Shown in pieces: positions 1 through 6,800 of a stretch of DNA of 25,061 bases (position 1 is the first letter of the stretch; each line of letters begins with the position of its first letter). The DNA lies in contig URNZ01000024.1 in the NCBI GenBank assembly GCA_900549405.1, positions 1-25,061 on the forward strand. Direction: 5' to 3'. The notes under the pieces were generated by a model. The model saw nothing but the letters and a program-made list of their open reading frames with translations, was not told the origin of the DNA and did not search any database. The stretch comes from an uncultured Eubacteriales bacterium (lineage in GTDB: Bacteria; Bacillota; Clostridia; Oscillospirales; Oscillospiraceae). The translations under genes and the position numbers were made by a program.

Positions 1-119
1 GAGTCAAACACCTCTTTGGCCCGGTGAACCCAGCAAGAGGCCAGCCCCACCGCCTTAGCTGCGTTCATCAGGTTGCTCATGACGCAGCTGCCGTCATATA
101 CCCGGTTGGTGTTATCCCT
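1..119 (-). other. C-terminal fragment of a nitroreductase-family flavoprotein, joined to spoIIIAE
   Basis: Read on the minus strand in the spoIIIAE frame, these 39 codons give RDNTNRVYDGSCVMSNLMNA and then KAVGLASCWVHRAKEVFDS. This matches the region of FMN-dependent nitroreductases where a conserved YDGS.VM.NLM.AA helix is followed by GL.SCW.HRAK.VF. It does not match SpoIIIAE, where membrane helices are expected. The segment runs off the window. No start codon or ribosome binding site precedes it, so it is expressed only as part of the chimera, if at all. It is short, so the family call rests on motif recognition. Confidence 0.7.
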
Positions 120-980
120 GGCCGCCAGCACCACCAGCATCCCCGCCGCCCCCACCGTGCCCCGCAGGACCCCCGCCCCGGCCAGCACCGTCTCTGACGC
201 GTCGGCCAGAATCCCCCCCACCACGGGGATGGCCCGGGAGATGGCCAGCTTGGCCGTTTTCACCGCGGCGGCGTCCACGCTGCCCGCAATGGCCCCGCTG
301 GCGGTGAGATAGCCCACAAAGGCCAGCAGCAGCCCCGTCAGGATCAGGGCGGCGGCCCCCTTCATCAGCTCCCCCAGCTTTTTCAGCCCCGGACTGTCCA
401 CCGCCGCCCAGGCGCAGCTGACGGCCACATAGCCGTCGATGAGGGGGATGAGCAGGCCGTCCATGGCGTCCAACAGCAGCTGGGAGAAGAGCACCGTCAC
501 CCCCTGGCCCACCGCCGCGCCGGACACCCGGCCCGTGGCGGCGGTGAGGGCGGCCATCACCGGCAGCAGAGCCTGGGCGAAGTCGTCCATCCGCCTCAGG
601 GTCTCCCGCCCTAAGCCGATCATGGCGGCCACGTCGGTCATGGTCAGGGCGGTGATGGCCAGCGCTCCCGCCAGCTCTGCCGCCTGGACTCCCTCCTGCT
701 GCCCCGGCAGGGCGGCGCTCTGAGCCAGGCCGCACACCAGCACCACCGCCAGCAGCTTCACTCCCGTGGCGATGCTCCGCCCCGCCAACGCTTTCAACTG
801 CTCCAAACCCTGGACGACCAGTTGAGATAAGCCGCCCTCCAGTCCTGTGTCCTGGGACACGCCATAGTCCTCCGCCTGGTCCCACAGCCCATCCCAGCCG
901 GGGACAGTCTCCCCGTCCAGCGCCGCCGCCGGGACGACGCACAGGGCCAGGGCCAACAAAAGCACCACCCATTTTTTCAT
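1..980 (-). CDS. spoIIIAE: Stage III sporulation protein AE, in-frame chimera with a nitroreductase C-terminus (3' end cut by window)
   Basis: SpoIIIAE is a polytopic membrane protein of the SpoIIIA-SpoIIQ channel that links mother cell and forespore. The ATG at 980 overlaps the spoIIIAD stop (ATGA). Residues 1-20 are a signal peptide (MKKWVVLLLALALCVVPAAA), followed by a soluble stretch and several hydrophobic helices. The family signature IPVVGGILADASETVLAGAG lies near residues 255-275. About 287 codons read as SpoIIIAE, where the family usually has about 390. At position 120 the same open frame switches to residues typical of a nitroreductase (RDNTNRVYDGS, then ASCWVHRAKEVF) and stays open to the left edge. 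The last SpoIIIAE membrane helices and the expected spoIIIAF-AG-AH genes are absent. The SpoIIIAE call is firm. The fusion could be a contig chimera or a deletion. Confidence 0.85.
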   Translation of the reverse strand, partial: MKKWVVLLLALALCVVPAAALDGETVPGWDGLWDQAEDYGVSQDTGLEGGLSQLVVQGLEQLKALAGRSIATGVKLLAVVLVCGLAQSAALPGQQEGVQAAELAGALAITALTMTDVAAMIGLGRETLRRMDDFAQALLPVMAALTAATGRVSGAAVGQGVTVLFSQLLLDAMDGLLIPLIDGYVAVSCAWAAVDSPGLKKLGELMKGAAALILTGLLLAFVGYLTASGAIAGSVDAAAVKTAKLAISRAIPVVGGILADASETVLAGAGVLRGTVGAAGMLVVLAARDNTNRVYDGSCVMSNLMNAAKAVGLASCWVHRAKEVFD

Positions 981-1366
981 GTCAGCATCTCCGCCAGCAG
1001 GCTCGTCACCGCCCGGGCCAGGGGCAGGGCCGCCCCCAGGGCCAAGATCGTCCCCGCCGTCTCCACAAAGGCGGCCAGTCCCCCTTCTCCCGAGGCCCGG
1101 CACACCTCCGCCGTGAGGCGGGTGAGGATGGACAGGGCCACCGTCTTTACCACCGGCTCCAGCAGGGCCTCGTCCAGCCCGGCCAGGGCCGACAGCTCCT
1201 CCATCAGGGCCACCGCCGCCCCCAGGCTGTCCGCCGCGGTCAGCAGCATCCACGCCCCGGCGCACAGCACCAGCACCAGGGAGAACTCCGGCGCGCCCCG
1301 GCGGAGCACCCCCGCCAGCAGGGCCGCCGTCACCCCCACGGCGGCCACCTGGACCATGCCGTCCAT
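977..1366 (-). CDS. spoIIIAD: Stage III sporulation protein AD
   Basis: Small integral membrane protein of the SpoIIIA complex, about 129 residues, the usual length. Hydrophobic helices lie at roughly residues 5-20, 28-45 and 95-125, and the rest is the amphipathic middle (EPVVKTVALSILTRLTAEVC) seen in SpoIIIAD. The stop of spoIIIAC and this start overlap as TGATG, so I chose ATG 1366. GTG 1369 and ATG 1354 (MVQVAAVGVTAALLAG, close to the start of the B. subtilis protein) are alternatives. No strong separate ribosome site is visible, so translation is probably coupled to spoIIIAC. The end overlaps spoIIIAE by four bases. Confidence 0.9.
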   Translation of the reverse strand: MDGMVQVAAVGVTAALLAGVLRRGAPEFSLVLVLCAGAWMLLTAADSLGAAVALMEELSALAGLDEALLEPVVKTVALSILTRLTAEVCRASGEGGLAAFVETAGTILALGAALPLARAVTSLLAEMLT

Positions 1367-1560
1367 CACAGGTGGAACAGGGTCTTTACCAGGTCGAACA
1401 GGTCGGCGATCTCCCGCACCACCATCATCAGCACCACCACCAGCCCCGCCAGGGTGGTCATCATGGCCTGTTCCTCCCGGCCCGCCCGGCTGAGCACCTG
1501 ATTGAGCACCGCCACCAGAATACCCACAGCGGCGATCTTAAAAATAAGGTCCACGTCCAT
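1366..1560 (-). CDS. spoIIIAC: Stage III sporulation protein AC
   Basis: A 64-residue membrane protein starting MDVDLIFKIAAVGILVAVLN, with a second helix near residues 36-50 (LAGLVVVLMMVVREI) and the typical end DLFDLVKTLFHL. SpoIIIAC is one of the smallest members of the SpoIIIA channel complex, and this length matches the family. A longer open frame extends upstream to 1749. The start at 1560 is preferred because of its size, its homology and a GAGGGG ribosome site just upstream. It follows spoIIIAB by 32 bases and overlaps spoIIIAD by one base. Confidence 0.93.
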   Translation of the reverse strand: MDVDLIFKIAAVGILVAVLNQVLSRAGREEQAMMTTLAGLVVVLMMVVREIADLFDLVKTLFHL

Positions 1561-1592
1561 TTCCGTCCCCCTCTTTCGTATCCCCGCCGCCT

Positions 1593-2102
1593 TTACAGCA
1601 GGAGAATGACCAAAAACGCCCCTCCGGCGGCCCCCAGCGCCCGATATACCTTCCCCTGCCGGCGCTGTCTCTCTTCCGCCCGGACCCGAAGCTCGTCCAC
1701 CCGGCGGCAGATGGCGTCCACCCGCCGCCGCTGCTCGTTCCAGTCGCACCGGCCCAGGGTGTCCCCCAGGGGACTTAAAGCCCGGCGGGCCTCTTCGTCC
1801 AGGCCGGGCAGGGTCTCCGTCAGCCTGCGCCAGCTCTGTGAGAAGGGCTCCCGGCTCAGACGATCCAGGCTCTCCCGGCAGCCCTGGAACAGCGCTCGGG
1901 CGGGGCCTGCGCTGCGGGAAATGAGCCGCTCCATCAGCTCGGGCAGGGGCGGGCTGTCCAGCTCCAGCTCCTGCTCCAGCAGGGACAGACCGTCCACCAG
2001 GGCATCCAGCGCCCGGACGCGGCGTTTTAATCCCTCCGCCGCGGACAGTCCCGCCCAGGCCGCACCCCCGGCCACCAGCACCGCACCCAGCAGACGCACC
2101 AT
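1593..2102 (-). CDS. spoIIIAB: Stage III sporulation protein AB
   Basis: A 169-residue protein with an N-terminal transmembrane helix (residues 4-22), a charged alpha-helical soluble core and a C-terminal hydrophobic segment (ALGAAGGAFLVILLL). This is the SpoIIIAB layout, resembling GspF-type secretion components. The core motifs LLEQELELDSPPLPELMERL and the later AEERQRRQGKVYRALG are typical; the family usually ends with a K..RSLG.L.G...VILL pattern, which is clear here. The start codon follows the spoIIIAA stop after a single base (TGAcATG), which implies coupled translation within the operon. Confidence 0.92.
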   Translation of the reverse strand: MVRLLGAVLVAGGAAWAGLSAAEGLKRRVRALDALVDGLSLLEQELELDSPPLPELMERLISRSAGPARALFQGCRESLDRLSREPFSQSWRRLTETLPGLDEEARRALSPLGDTLGRCDWNEQRRRVDAICRRVDELRVRAEERQRRQGKVYRALGAAGGAFLVILLL

Positions 2103-2103
2103 G

Positions 2104-3015
2104 TCAGTTCAGCTCCTCCACCACGTATTCCCGTCCCGTCTGTCCCCGGCGGATGGTCACCAGGCGGCGGAACAGGCCCCGCTCCCACAGGGGGGCATAC
2201 ACCGCCCGCCGGAGCAGGTCCTCCCGGTTTTCCCCGTGGGCGGTGGCCAGCACCGTCACCCCGCAGCCCGCCGCTGCGCACAGGGCAGCCACGTCCTCCG
2301 GGGCGGTGATCTCGTCCACCGCCAGCACCTGGGGGTTCATGGCCCGCAGCAGCAGCATCAGCCCCTGGGCCTTGGGGCAGCCGTCCAGCACGTCGGTGTG
2401 CGCCCCCACGTCCAGCTGGGGCAGCCCCTGATACAGGGCGGCCACCTCCCCCCGCTCGTCCGCCAGGGCCACCCGCAGGGGTTCGCAGTCTGTCCCGTCG
2501 GACACCTGGCGGATCAGGTCCCGCAGAAGCGTCGTCTTGCCCAGCCCCGGGGGCGCTAAGATCAGGGTGTCCGTCAGCCGTCCCCCCTGGCACAGCCGGG
2601 GCAGCAGGCCGTCCGCCGCTCCCTTCACCTGCCGGGCGATGCGGACCGACGCGGAGGACAGGTTCCGCAGCTGGACGATCTCCCCCTCCCGCATCACCGC
2701 CGTGCCGCACAGGCCGATACGATGGCCCCCCTCTATGGTGAGAAAGCCCCGGCGCAGCTGGGGCAGGGCCGCGTGGACCGAGGCCCGGGTGGCCAGCTCC
2801 AGCAGCTGCTCCAGCTCCCTGGGTTCCACCGGCGGGCCGCCTAAGCTCTGCTCCCCCGAGGAGAACACCACCGAAAGGGGCCGCCCCGCCCGCAACCGCA
2901 GCTCCTCCGCCCAGGCCCGCTCCCCCGGGGGCAGGGTCAGGGCCAGCCGCCGCAGCCGCTGGGGTAGCGCCCCCGCCGCCTGGTCAAAGGCCCAAGTCCG
3001 TTTTTCCGTCTCCAT
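2104..3015 (-). CDS. spoIIIAA: Stage III sporulation protein AA (secretion-type AAA ATPase)
   Basis: 303-residue mother-cell ATPase thought to power the SpoIIIA-SpoIIQ channel. It is related to GspE/PilB-type and R3H-AAA ATPases. Walker A is APPGLGKT (residues 154-161), Walker B is VLAVDEI (230-236), and a conserved LADERGE lies at 184-190. The N-terminal third contains the family-specific EELRLRAGRPLSV. ATG 3015 was chosen over the in-frame ATG 3039 because AAAGGAGG sits at ideal spacing before it. It is the first gene of spoIIIAA-AE. In B. subtilis the operon is sigma-E dependent. Confidence 0.95.
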   Translation of the reverse strand: METEKRTWAFDQAAGALPQRLRRLALTLPPGERAWAEELRLRAGRPLSVVFSSGEQSLGGPPVEPRELEQLLELATRASVHAALPQLRRGFLTIEGGHRIGLCGTAVMREGEIVQLRNLSSASVRIARQVKGAADGLLPRLCQGGRLTDTLILAPPGLGKTTLLRDLIRQVSDGTDCEPLRVALADERGEVAALYQGLPQLDVGAHTDVLDGCPKAQGLMLLLRAMNPQVLAVDEITAPEDVAALCAAAGCGVTVLATAHGENREDLLRRAVYAPLWERGLFRRLVTIRRGQTGREYVVEELN

Positions 3016-3037
3016 GCCTGTCCCCTCCTTTGCCCCC

Positions 3038-3066
3038 ATCCTATGCCTGTCCCCCTTGGACTAGAA
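3038..3066 (-). promoter_or_regulatory. Weak candidate sigma-E promoter of spoIIIA
   Basis: Between the upstream terminator and spoIIIAA the minus strand holds CATAGGAT (3038-3045). This resembles a sigma-E -10 element (CATACAnT) in six of eight positions. The -35 region about 14 bases upstream (around TTCTAG) is poor. Position and operon biology favour a sigma-E promoter here, but the match is weak. Confidence 0.25.
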
Positions 3067-3070
3067 CCAA

Positions 3071-3113
3071 AAACGGACCCGCCGCGGTTCAATCTCCCGC
3101 GACGGGTCCGTTT
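3071..3113 (-). terminator. Intrinsic terminator after the flavin-oxidase-like gene
   Basis: A 17-bp stem (AAACGGACCCGcCGCGG at 3071-3087 with its complement at 3097-3113, one mismatch) closes a 9-base loop. On the minus strand it is followed by TTTTTGG. It insulates the upstream pnuC unit from spoIIIA. Confidence 0.85.
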
Positions 3114-3127
3114 ACTCTCTTAGCTTG

Positions 3128-3628
3128 TCATTGCTTTTGTTCTTTTGCCCGTACCAGCTCGATGGCCTCTTTTCCGCTGAGATGGTCCAGGGTCATCTCC
3201 AGCATGCACAGGGGCTTCCACTCCCGGCGGATGGCCCCCTCCCGGCCCTCCTGGGTGTCGGTGGGGTGATACTTCAGGGCCAAGGCCCGGATGGCGGCCA
3301 GCTTCTCCCCCTCGTCGGTGAGCTCCCGCACCCGGCCAAAGGCGATGACGCTGCGGAAGTAAGAGGTATACTCCTCCGGCACCACCTGATCCTGGTCGAT
3401 CACGCAGAAGGACGCCTTGTTGCACCGGGCCAGGGCGTCCATCTTATGCCCTGTCTTAGCCCCGTGGAAATACAGCTTTCCGTTATGGTACACATAGCTC
3501 AGCGGTACCCCGTAGGGATAGCCCTCGTCCCCCAGCACCGACAGCACCCCGGCGGTGTTCCGGTTCAATATCTCCTCGCAGGCCGCCTGGGGCAGGACCT
3601 GCTTTGCTCTTCTCATGGCTCGAAACAT
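3128..3628 (-). CDS. Pyridoxamine 5'-phosphate oxidase-family (NimA-like) flavoprotein
   Basis: A 166-residue split-barrel FMN-binding protein of the PNPOx-like family that also includes the nitroimidazole-resistance Nim proteins. Recognisable features are GYPYGVPLSYVY (residues 37-48), KLYFHGAKTGHKMDAL (51-66), the SVIAFGRV strand (93-100) and the late cluster YHPTDTQEGRE. Members bind flavin or related cofactors, and the physiological substrate is unknown. The start at 3628 is preceded by GAGGAGG. The gene overlaps the end of pnuC by 16 bases, so the two are co-transcribed and probably translationally coupled. A longer in-frame extension upstream is a frame accident over pnuC. Confidence 0.85.
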   Translation of the reverse strand: MFRAMRRAKQVLPQAACEEILNRNTAGVLSVLGDEGYPYGVPLSYVYHNGKLYFHGAKTGHKMDALARCNKASFCVIDQDQVVPEEYTSYFRSVIAFGRVRELTDEGEKLAAIRALALKYHPTDTQEGREGAIRREWKPLCMLEMTLDHLSGKEAIELVRAKEQKQ

Positions 3629-4338
3629 GTTGCTTCCTCCTCTTTCTGTTTTTGCATCTCCTGCTGCCGCTGCCGTCTGCGCCAGCTGACAAAGCCATAT
3701 AGATCGTTGCAGAAAAACATGGCAAAGCAGATGGCCATGGACCAGTTGGCCGGGTCGTTCCGGGCGGCCAGCACCCACAGGCCGATGAGCACCAGGTCGT
3801 TGGCGGCGTAGGCCACGGCATACATGCTGCTGCGAAACAGCATGAGGTAAGAGGCCAAAAAGCTGGTGGTGACGGACAGGGTGCTCAGGGGCAGCTGAGC
3901 GGTGTGGAAATACTTCAGAATGTAGTAAAAGGCCCAGGTGGTCACCGCCGCGCTGACCACCATGATCCGGCGCAGCCGTGGGGACAGGCGGGCTGCCTCC
4001 ACCTGATTTTCCTCCTGACTGGGGTGGCGCAGCCAGGTGACCACCGTCATGGCGGAGATGGGCCCGGTCATGCCCATATAGGTGACCATCTCCCCATAAT
4101 ACTGGCACTGAAAGGACAGATAACCATAGACCAGGCTGAACACCACCATCAGCACCTGGCCCAGCACCGCCCCCCGGGCGATGTAAATGAGGGCCGTCAC
4201 CCCGATGACGGGACCCAGCACCCCCGCCGCCGTGGTCTGGCCCCCCAGCACACTGGCTATGGCCACCACCGCCACCGAGAAAAGCCACAGCCCCCGCTCC
4301 CCGGGCGACAGGGCAAACCACTCTTTTTTCACACACAT
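3613..4338 (-). CDS. pnuC: PnuC-family nicotinamide riboside/mononucleotide transporter
   Basis: About 241 residues, mostly hydrophobic, with six to seven predicted helices. The family signature is the C-terminal MFFCNDLYGFVSWRRRQRQQ, matching the N-D-x-Y-G-F-x-x-W-x-R-R pattern of PnuC, together with the AYAANDLVLIGLWVL helix. PnuC proteins import nicotinamide riboside by facilitated diffusion coupled to intracellular phosphorylation. Related PnuT and PnuX proteins carry thiamine or riboflavin, so the exact vitamin is not proven. The start is ambiguous: AAGGAG lies 3 bases before ATG 4338 and 9 bases before an in-frame GTG at 4332, while TTG 4350 lacks a ribosome site. The 117-base leader contains a terminator-like structure. 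Confidence 0.88.
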   Translation of the reverse strand: MCVKKEWFALSPGERGLWLFSVAVVAIASVLGGQTTAAGVLGPVIGVTALIYIARGAVLGQVLMVVFSLVYGYLSFQCQYYGEMVTYMGMTGPISAMTVVTWLRHPSQEENQVEAARLSPRLRRIMVVSAAVTTWAFYYILKYFHTAQLPLSTLSVTTSFLASYLMLFRSSMYAVAYAANDLVLIGLWVLAARNDPANWSMAICFAMFFCNDLYGFVSWRRRQRQQEMQKQKEEEATCFEP

Positions 4339-4360
4339 CCGCTCCTTCAACGCTGCCCGG

Positions 4361-4420
4361 AAAAAACAAGCGCCCGCATGACGTATCTTCTAAGACCTAA
4401 CGATACGCCGGCGAACGCTT
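4361..4420 (-). promoter_or_regulatory. Terminator-like structured leader upstream of pnuC (candidate attenuator or riboswitch)
   Basis: On the minus strand, GAAAGCGTTCGCC (around 4410-4422) can pair with GGGCGCTT (4368-4375). An inner CGTATC/GATACG hairpin (4382-4387 with 4402-4407) is nested within, and GTTTTTT (4361-4367) follows directly. This is the layout of an intrinsic terminator located between the promoter and the start codon. The preceding leader segment (4421-4455) has a small CTGC/GCAG hairpin. The architecture fits transcription attenuation. The ligand, if any, is not identifiable by eye. Confidence 0.45.
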
Positions 4421-4461
4421 TCACGATCTGCTACCCGGTGGCAGCTGCATATTACTTGTAT

Positions 4462-4490
4462 ACTGTAGCACATTCCCGCCCGCTTTTCAA
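4462..4490 (-). promoter_or_regulatory. Sigma-A-type promoter for pnuC
   Basis: Minus-strand TTGAAA (4485-4490), 17-base spacer, TACAGT (4462-4467) preceded by an extended -10 TGC. Transcription would start near 4455 and give a leader of about 115 bases. Confidence 0.6.
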
Positions 4491-4528
4491 GCCCCGCACC
4501 CTGTCCCGCTCTGATTTCAGCAAAATCA

Positions 4529-4559
4529 CGAAGGGCCCCGCACAAGGCGGAGCCCTTCG
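4529..4559 (-). terminator. Terminator hairpin after the LysE-type gene
   Basis: CGAAGGGC-x-CCGC pairs with GCGG-x-GCCCTTCG around a short loop, six bases after the stop of the transporter gene. The T tract on the minus strand is modest (TGATTTT). Confidence 0.65.
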
Positions 4560-4564
4560 GCAGT

Positions 4565-5149
4565 TTATTTCAGTATCCCATAGACGCACTCCAGCAGGGT
4601 CAGGGCCAGCAGGATGTTCACCGGCCTGTAGTGGGCCCGATAGAACCGCTGGATCAGCATGCCTGCGGCGATCCAGGTGCCGGTGGCGACAGTTCCGATG
4701 GTGGCGATCATCCCCTCGAAAAACAGCAGGGCGGGCAGGGCCGAAGTATAGGGCACGATATAGCCCGTCAGGGCCGTGATCCCGAACATATAGATCTTCA
4801 CGTTGACGAACTGGAGCACAAAGCCCTTCCAAAAGGAGGCCGACTGCTCCCCCTGGTCCAGGTCGGGGCGGCTGAGGGCGATGTGGACGGCCAGCCACAG
4901 GATATAGGCCGCCCCCACATATTTGATGACACCCATCACCCCGGGCAGCATGGCGTTCACCCCATACACCACCAGGGCGCACAAGAACTGCACGGCATAG
5001 TACCCGGCGAATATCCCGAAGAACAGCGGCTTTCCCTTTTTCCAGCCATAGTTGGTCACCGTGTTCAGGGCCAGGATGTTCCCCGGCCCCGGCGTGAAGG
5101 AGTTCACCAGACAATAGATCAAAAAATTTACAAGGGCATAGGCGGGCAT
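4565..5149 (-). CDS. LysE/RhtB-family amino-acid exporter
   Basis: A 194-residue membrane protein with about six helices. The N-terminal signature NSFTPGPGNILALNTVTNYG (about residues 16-35) is the hallmark of the LysE/RhtB/ArgO exporters, and W-KGFVLQFVNVKIYMF is the conserved middle motif (normally NPK; here NVK). These proteins export amino acids such as lysine, arginine, threonine or cysteine, and the substrate here is unknown. I chose ATG 5149 (MPAYALVNF) because a perfect TATAAT lies at 5175-5180, inside the longer frame that would begin at 5203. Leader GAGAGG is nine bases before 5149. A LysR regulator lies 76 bases upstream on the same strand and may control it. Confidence 0.88.
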   Translation of the reverse strand: MPAYALVNFLIYCLVNSFTPGPGNILALNTVTNYGWKKGKPLFFGIFAGYYAVQFLCALVVYGVNAMLPGVMGVIKYVGAAYILWLAVHIALSRPDLDQGEQSASFWKGFVLQFVNVKIYMFGITALTGYIVPYTSALPALLFFEGMIATIGTVATGTWIAAGMLIQRFYRAHYRPVNILLALTLLECVYGILK

Positions 5150-5174
5150 TCCCATCATCCTCTCTCTGTCCGGC

Positions 5175-5180
5175 ATTATA
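5175..5180 (-). promoter_or_regulatory. -10 element for the LysE-type gene
   Basis: Perfect TATAAT on the minus strand, preceded by TGG (extended -10 character). No good -35 is visible at 17 bases, which fits a promoter needing an activator such as the upstream LysR protein. This position rules out starts upstream of about 5168. Confidence 0.5.
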
Positions 5181-5225
5181 CCAGACGGAGAGTGCCCATA
5201 CATAATTCCTATTCTTTATACAATT

Positions 5226-6146
5226 TCATAGTTTTTCCCTATAGCCATCCAGGGCATACCGTCTCATGGCGTCCACATACGCCTGCCCCAGGGGGCTGAG
5301 CTCCTGCTTCTCCGGCAGGACATAGCCGATCTGCATCCGGGCCTGCTCCGCCAGGGGCACCGCCACGATGCGCTCCCCGTTCAGATACTTGGGAAAGATG
5401 CCGCTGGAGATGGTGTAGGCATTCAGGCCCAGCATGAAATTGACCACGGCCCCCCGGTCATTCACCCGGATCTCTCGATCTGCGGGAACCGCGCTGAACA
5501 GCTCCTCGGCGTAATACACCGCCTCATATGCCCCCTGCACAAAGTTCAGCCGGGGGTAAGGGGCCAGGTCGTCCAGCGTCACCCGGGCCTTGCCCGCCAG
5601 AGGGTGGTCCTTTTGCAGGAACACGTGGGGCCGGGCATAGAACATGGGCACAAAGACCAGGCCGTATTCCTCCAGCACCTTTCCAAGGGCGGCCTCGTTC
5701 TCCGCTGAGAGATAGATGACCCCCAGCTCGCAGATGCGGTTTTTCACGTCCTCTAAGATCTGATGGGTCCCCGTGGCGTTATAATAGAATTCATACCGAT
5801 CCTGACCATACTCTTTTACCAGCTCCACAAAGGCGTTCTCCGCAAAGGTATAGTGCTGGGCGGACACGCCGAAGCGGACCTTTTCCGGGCGCTTGGCCAC
5901 ATAGCGGTCCTCCAGCACCTCCATCTGCCGCAGCACCTGGCGGGCATAGCCCAAAAACTCCATGCCCTCCCGGGTCAGGGTGATGCCCGTGCGCCCCCGC
6001 AGAAACAGGGGCCGCCCGATCTCCCCCTCCAGCTCTTTTATGGCGCTGGACAGGCTGGGCTGGGAGAGGAACAGCTGCCGGGCCGCCTCGGTGATGGACC
6101 CGGCCTCGGCCACCGCCACCACATATCTCAGCTGCTGCACCGTCAT
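5226..6146 (-). CDS. LysR-family transcriptional regulator
   Basis: A 306-residue regulator. The winged helix-turn-helix covers residues 1-60 (MTVQQLRYVVAVAEAGSITE, then SQPSLSSAIKELE and GRPLFLRGRTGI). A periplasmic-binding-protein-like effector domain follows from about residue 90. An AAAGGGGCGG ribosome site precedes ATG 6146. The gene is divergent from the Lrp/AsnC gene across 174 bases and lies upstream of, and in the same direction as, the LysE-type exporter. That placement suggests it controls amino-acid export or the neighbouring aminotransferase unit. The effector cannot be read from the sequence. Confidence 0.92.
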   Translation of the reverse strand: MTVQQLRYVVAVAEAGSITEAARQLFLSQPSLSSAIKELEGEIGRPLFLRGRTGITLTREGMEFLGYARQVLRQMEVLEDRYVAKRPEKVRFGVSAQHYTFAENAFVELVKEYGQDRYEFYYNATGTHQILEDVKNRICELGVIYLSAENEAALGKVLEEYGLVFVPMFYARPHVFLQKDHPLAGKARVTLDDLAPYPRLNFVQGAYEAVYYAEELFSAVPADREIRVNDRGAVVNFMLGLNAYTISSGIFPKYLNGERIVAVPLAEQARMQIGYVLPEKQELSPLGQAYVDAMRRYALDGYREKL

Positions 6147-6185
6147 GTCTGCCCGCCCCTTTCTCGTCCATGTCTTATCCTGTTT

Positions 6186-6213
6186 AGTTTATCATGCCGC
6201 GCCCGCCCCGCAA
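6186..6213 (-). promoter_or_regulatory. Candidate promoter for the LysR gene
   Basis: Minus-strand TTGCGG (6208-6213), 16-base spacer, TAAACT (6186-6191). The match to consensus is moderate and it lies in the divergent intergenic region. Confidence 0.35.
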
Positions 6214-6237
6214 AGGGTAAAAAGCGCAATTCCGGGA

Positions 6238-6266
6238 TTGTTTTTCTTCGGCGGGCTATGTATAAT
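6238..6266 (+). promoter_or_regulatory. Sigma-A-type promoter for the Lrp-aminotransferase operon
   Basis: TTGTTT (6238-6243), 17-base spacer, perfect TATAAT (6261-6266) with an extended -10 TATG before it. It lies 55 bases upstream of the Lrp/AsnC start. Confidence 0.7.
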
Positions 6267-6273
6267 AAAATAA

Positions 6274-6289
6274 AGTATTGTTTGATACT
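6274..6289 (+). promoter_or_regulatory. Palindrome just after the transcription start (candidate Lrp autoregulatory operator)
   Basis: AGTAT-tgtttg-ATACT forms an inverted repeat with a 6-base AT-rich centre, directly downstream of the -10 box. Lrp/AsnC proteins bind AT-rich dyads of about this size and commonly repress themselves. Binding is inferred from position. Confidence 0.4.
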
Positions 6290-6320
6290 GAAACACTCAA
6301 ATGAGAACGGAGGAATCCAC

Positions 6321-6800
6321 ATGGATAAGCTGTTGGAGCTGTTGGAGCAGGATTGTTCCATGACCACAGAGCAGTTGGCAACCATCGCGGGGATGTCTGA
6401 GGCAGACGTGAAGGCAGCCATTCACAAATATGAGGAAGAGCGGGTCATTCTGGGCTATAAGGCCATCATCGACTGGGACCGGGTCCACAAGGAGGCCGTC
6501 ACCGCCCTGATCGAGGTGAACGTGGTCCCCCAGTCCGCCGACGGCTTTGACCGCATCGCCGAGCGCATCTATCAGTATGACGAGGTAGAGAGCATGTATC
6601 TCATGAGCGGTGCCTTCGACCTGACCGTCATCATCTCCGGACGCACCCTGCGGGAGGTGGCCCTGTTCGTCAGCGAGCGGCTGTCCACCATCCAGGGCGT
6701 CACCGGCACGGCCACCCACTTCATTTTGAAAAAATACAAGGAAAAGCACCTGGTGTTCCGCCCCCAGGACCCTGAGGAAAGGGAGTATATCTTCGTATGA
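6321..6800 (+). CDS. Lrp/AsnC-family transcriptional regulator
   Basis: A 159-residue protein. The N-terminal winged helix (residues 1-50: MDKLLELLEQDCSMTTEQLA, then MSEADVKAAIHKYEEERVI) is followed by the RAM/ACT-like effector domain (about 60-145, ALIEVNV, GAFDLTVIISG, TATHFILKKYKEK). Lrp/AsnC proteins sense amino acids and regulate their metabolism. GGAGG precedes ATG 6321. A longer in-frame extension upstream crosses the promoter and is not used. The stop overlaps the aminotransferase start (ATGA), so the regulator probably controls and is co-translated with the enzyme. This regulator-enzyme pair is common in Clostridia. Confidence 0.92.
   Translation: MDKLLELLEQDCSMTTEQLATIAGMSEADVKAAIHKYEEERVILGYKAIIDWDRVHKEAVTALIEVNVVPQSADGFDRIAERIYQYDEVESMYLMSGAFDLTVIISGRTLREVALFVSERLSTIQGVTGTATHFILKKYKEKHLVFRPQDPEEREYIFV

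Noticed and set aside
112..972. 286-codon minus-strand frame inside spoIIIAE
   Set aside because: It is a Gly/Arg/Pro-rich out-of-frame shadow. The frame starting at 980 encodes the recognisable SpoIIIAE signal peptide and motifs.
1372..2559. 395-codon plus-strand frame across spoIIIAB/AC/AA
   Set aside because: It is antisense to three convincing sporulation genes, and its composition (Ser/Arg/His/Gln-rich) matches a shadow frame.
4421..4460. TPP riboswitch in the pnuC leader
   Set aside because: The CTGAGA and other conserved thiamine-box motifs are not present.
5763..6320. N-terminal extension of the Lrp/AsnC protein
   Set aside because: It is antisense to the LysR gene and reads through the promoter at 6238-6266. 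The family N-terminus begins at 6321.
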